A DNA stretch of 7,291 nucleotides, taken from Rhodospirillaceae bacterium. Lineage in GTDB: Bacteria; Pseudomonadota; Alphaproteobacteria; UBA828. Position numbers and translations under genes: made by a program. The notes below the pieces were generated by a model, which saw nothing but the letters and a program-made list of their open reading frames with translations, was not told where the DNA came from and did no database searches. The stretch spans positions 1-7,291 of the forward strand of contig JAPPKP010000435.1 in NCBI GenBank assembly GCA_028819955.1. The letters run 5' to 3'. Shown in pieces: positions 6,993 to 7,291 of the stretch. The first letter of the stretch is position 1. Every line of letters starts with the position of its first letter.

Positions 6993-7291
6993 TTATTCGG
7001 CGGCCGTGGCCTGCAGGTCGGCGAAGGCGTGGGGATAGTGGGAGCGGGCGTGCGCTTCGGTGATGTATCCCTCCCGCAGGTCGTTGTGCACCGCCGCCGG
7101 GTCGCGTTCGGCTGCCGGGCCATAGCCGCCGCCACCGCCGCTCGATAGCTCCACGACCGCGCCCTCGGGCAGAAACATGCGCGTGGCCTTGCCGAACGGG
7201 CCGATACGCTCGCCGTCGGGCATGCGCGCGTAGATGGTGTTGCAGACGCCGTCGTCGCCGCCCTGAAGCCCCCACGGCGTGGTCTTGGTGC
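6993..7291 (-). CDS. hyuB: Hydantoinase/oxoprolinase B subunit (HyuB), C-terminal fragment
   Basis: About 98 residues are visible, ending at a TAA (6995-6993); the frame stays open to the right edge, so the gene starts outside and would normally encode 500-600 residues. Family signatures are TPWGLQGGDDG near the edge, FGKATRMFLPEGAVVEL, the glycine-rich SSGGGGGYG, then ERDPAAVHNDLREGYITEAHARSHY, which matches the usual HyuB C-terminus (ERDP, VxxDVxxGYVS, ArxxYGV). The residues after the YGV-equivalent position (PHAFADLQATAAE) are a short extra tail. HyuB supplies the second half of the ATP-dependent hydantoinase/oxoprolinase complex with HyuA. An apparent ATG at 7223 is internal and not the start. 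It is encoded upstream of hyuA on the same strand, separated from it by the oppositely oriented ABC ATPase gene. Confidence 0.93.
   Translation of the reverse strand, partial: TKTTPWGLQGGDDGVCNTIYARMPDGERIGPFGKATRMFLPEGAVVELSSGGGGGYGPAAERDPAAVHNDLREGYITEAHARSHYPHAFADLQATAAE

Overview
The window looks like chromosomal DNA of a G+C-rich (roughly two thirds, by eye) alphaproteobacterium. The main support is the pair at the left edge, lipoyl synthase followed 10 nt later by a COQ10/RatA-type START-domain gene, an order common in that class. The protein matches and the GTG start used by one gene fit this. Genus cannot be told from the sequence. There are no rRNA, tRNA, CRISPR, insertion-sequence or phage signals.

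Layout. Positions 1-1050 (+): the 3' part of lipA and the COQ10/RatA-like gene, tightly coupled, with the second gene's Shine-Dalgarno sequence lying on the lipA stop codon. Positions 1155-2649 (+): a glutathione S-transferase and a classical short-chain dehydrogenase, each with its own ribosome binding site and about 100 nt of leader. Positions 2746-3756 (+): a divergent M19 (membrane dipeptidase) family protein with a GTG start. Positions 3784-5820 (-): HyuA, the ATP-dependent hydantoinase/5-oxoprolinase A subunit, tail to tail with the M19 gene. Positions 5952-6923 (+): an OppF/DppF-type ABC transporter ATPase. Positions 6993-7291 (-): the C-terminal end of HyuB, the partner subunit of HyuA.

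The right half reads as a catabolic neighbourhood. HyuA and HyuB normally form one ATP-dependent enzyme acting on cyclic amides (hydantoins, 5-oxoproline) or related carbonyl compounds. The ABC ATPase would energise import of oligopeptides or similar small solutes, and the M19 homologue belongs to a family that cleaves dipeptides. A joint role in taking up and opening peptide-like or cyclic amide compounds is a reasonable inference, but no substrate can be named.

The most unusual points are these. The ABC ATPase gene sits on the opposite strand between hyuB and hyuA. The hyuA/ABC divergent spacer carries a perfect 9-bp inverted repeat whose arms each contain a -35-like hexamer, suggesting overlapping face-to-face promoters. 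The M19 protein lacks the HxD pair and the bridging glutamate of the canonical two-zinc site. I found no clearly new defence or mobile system here.
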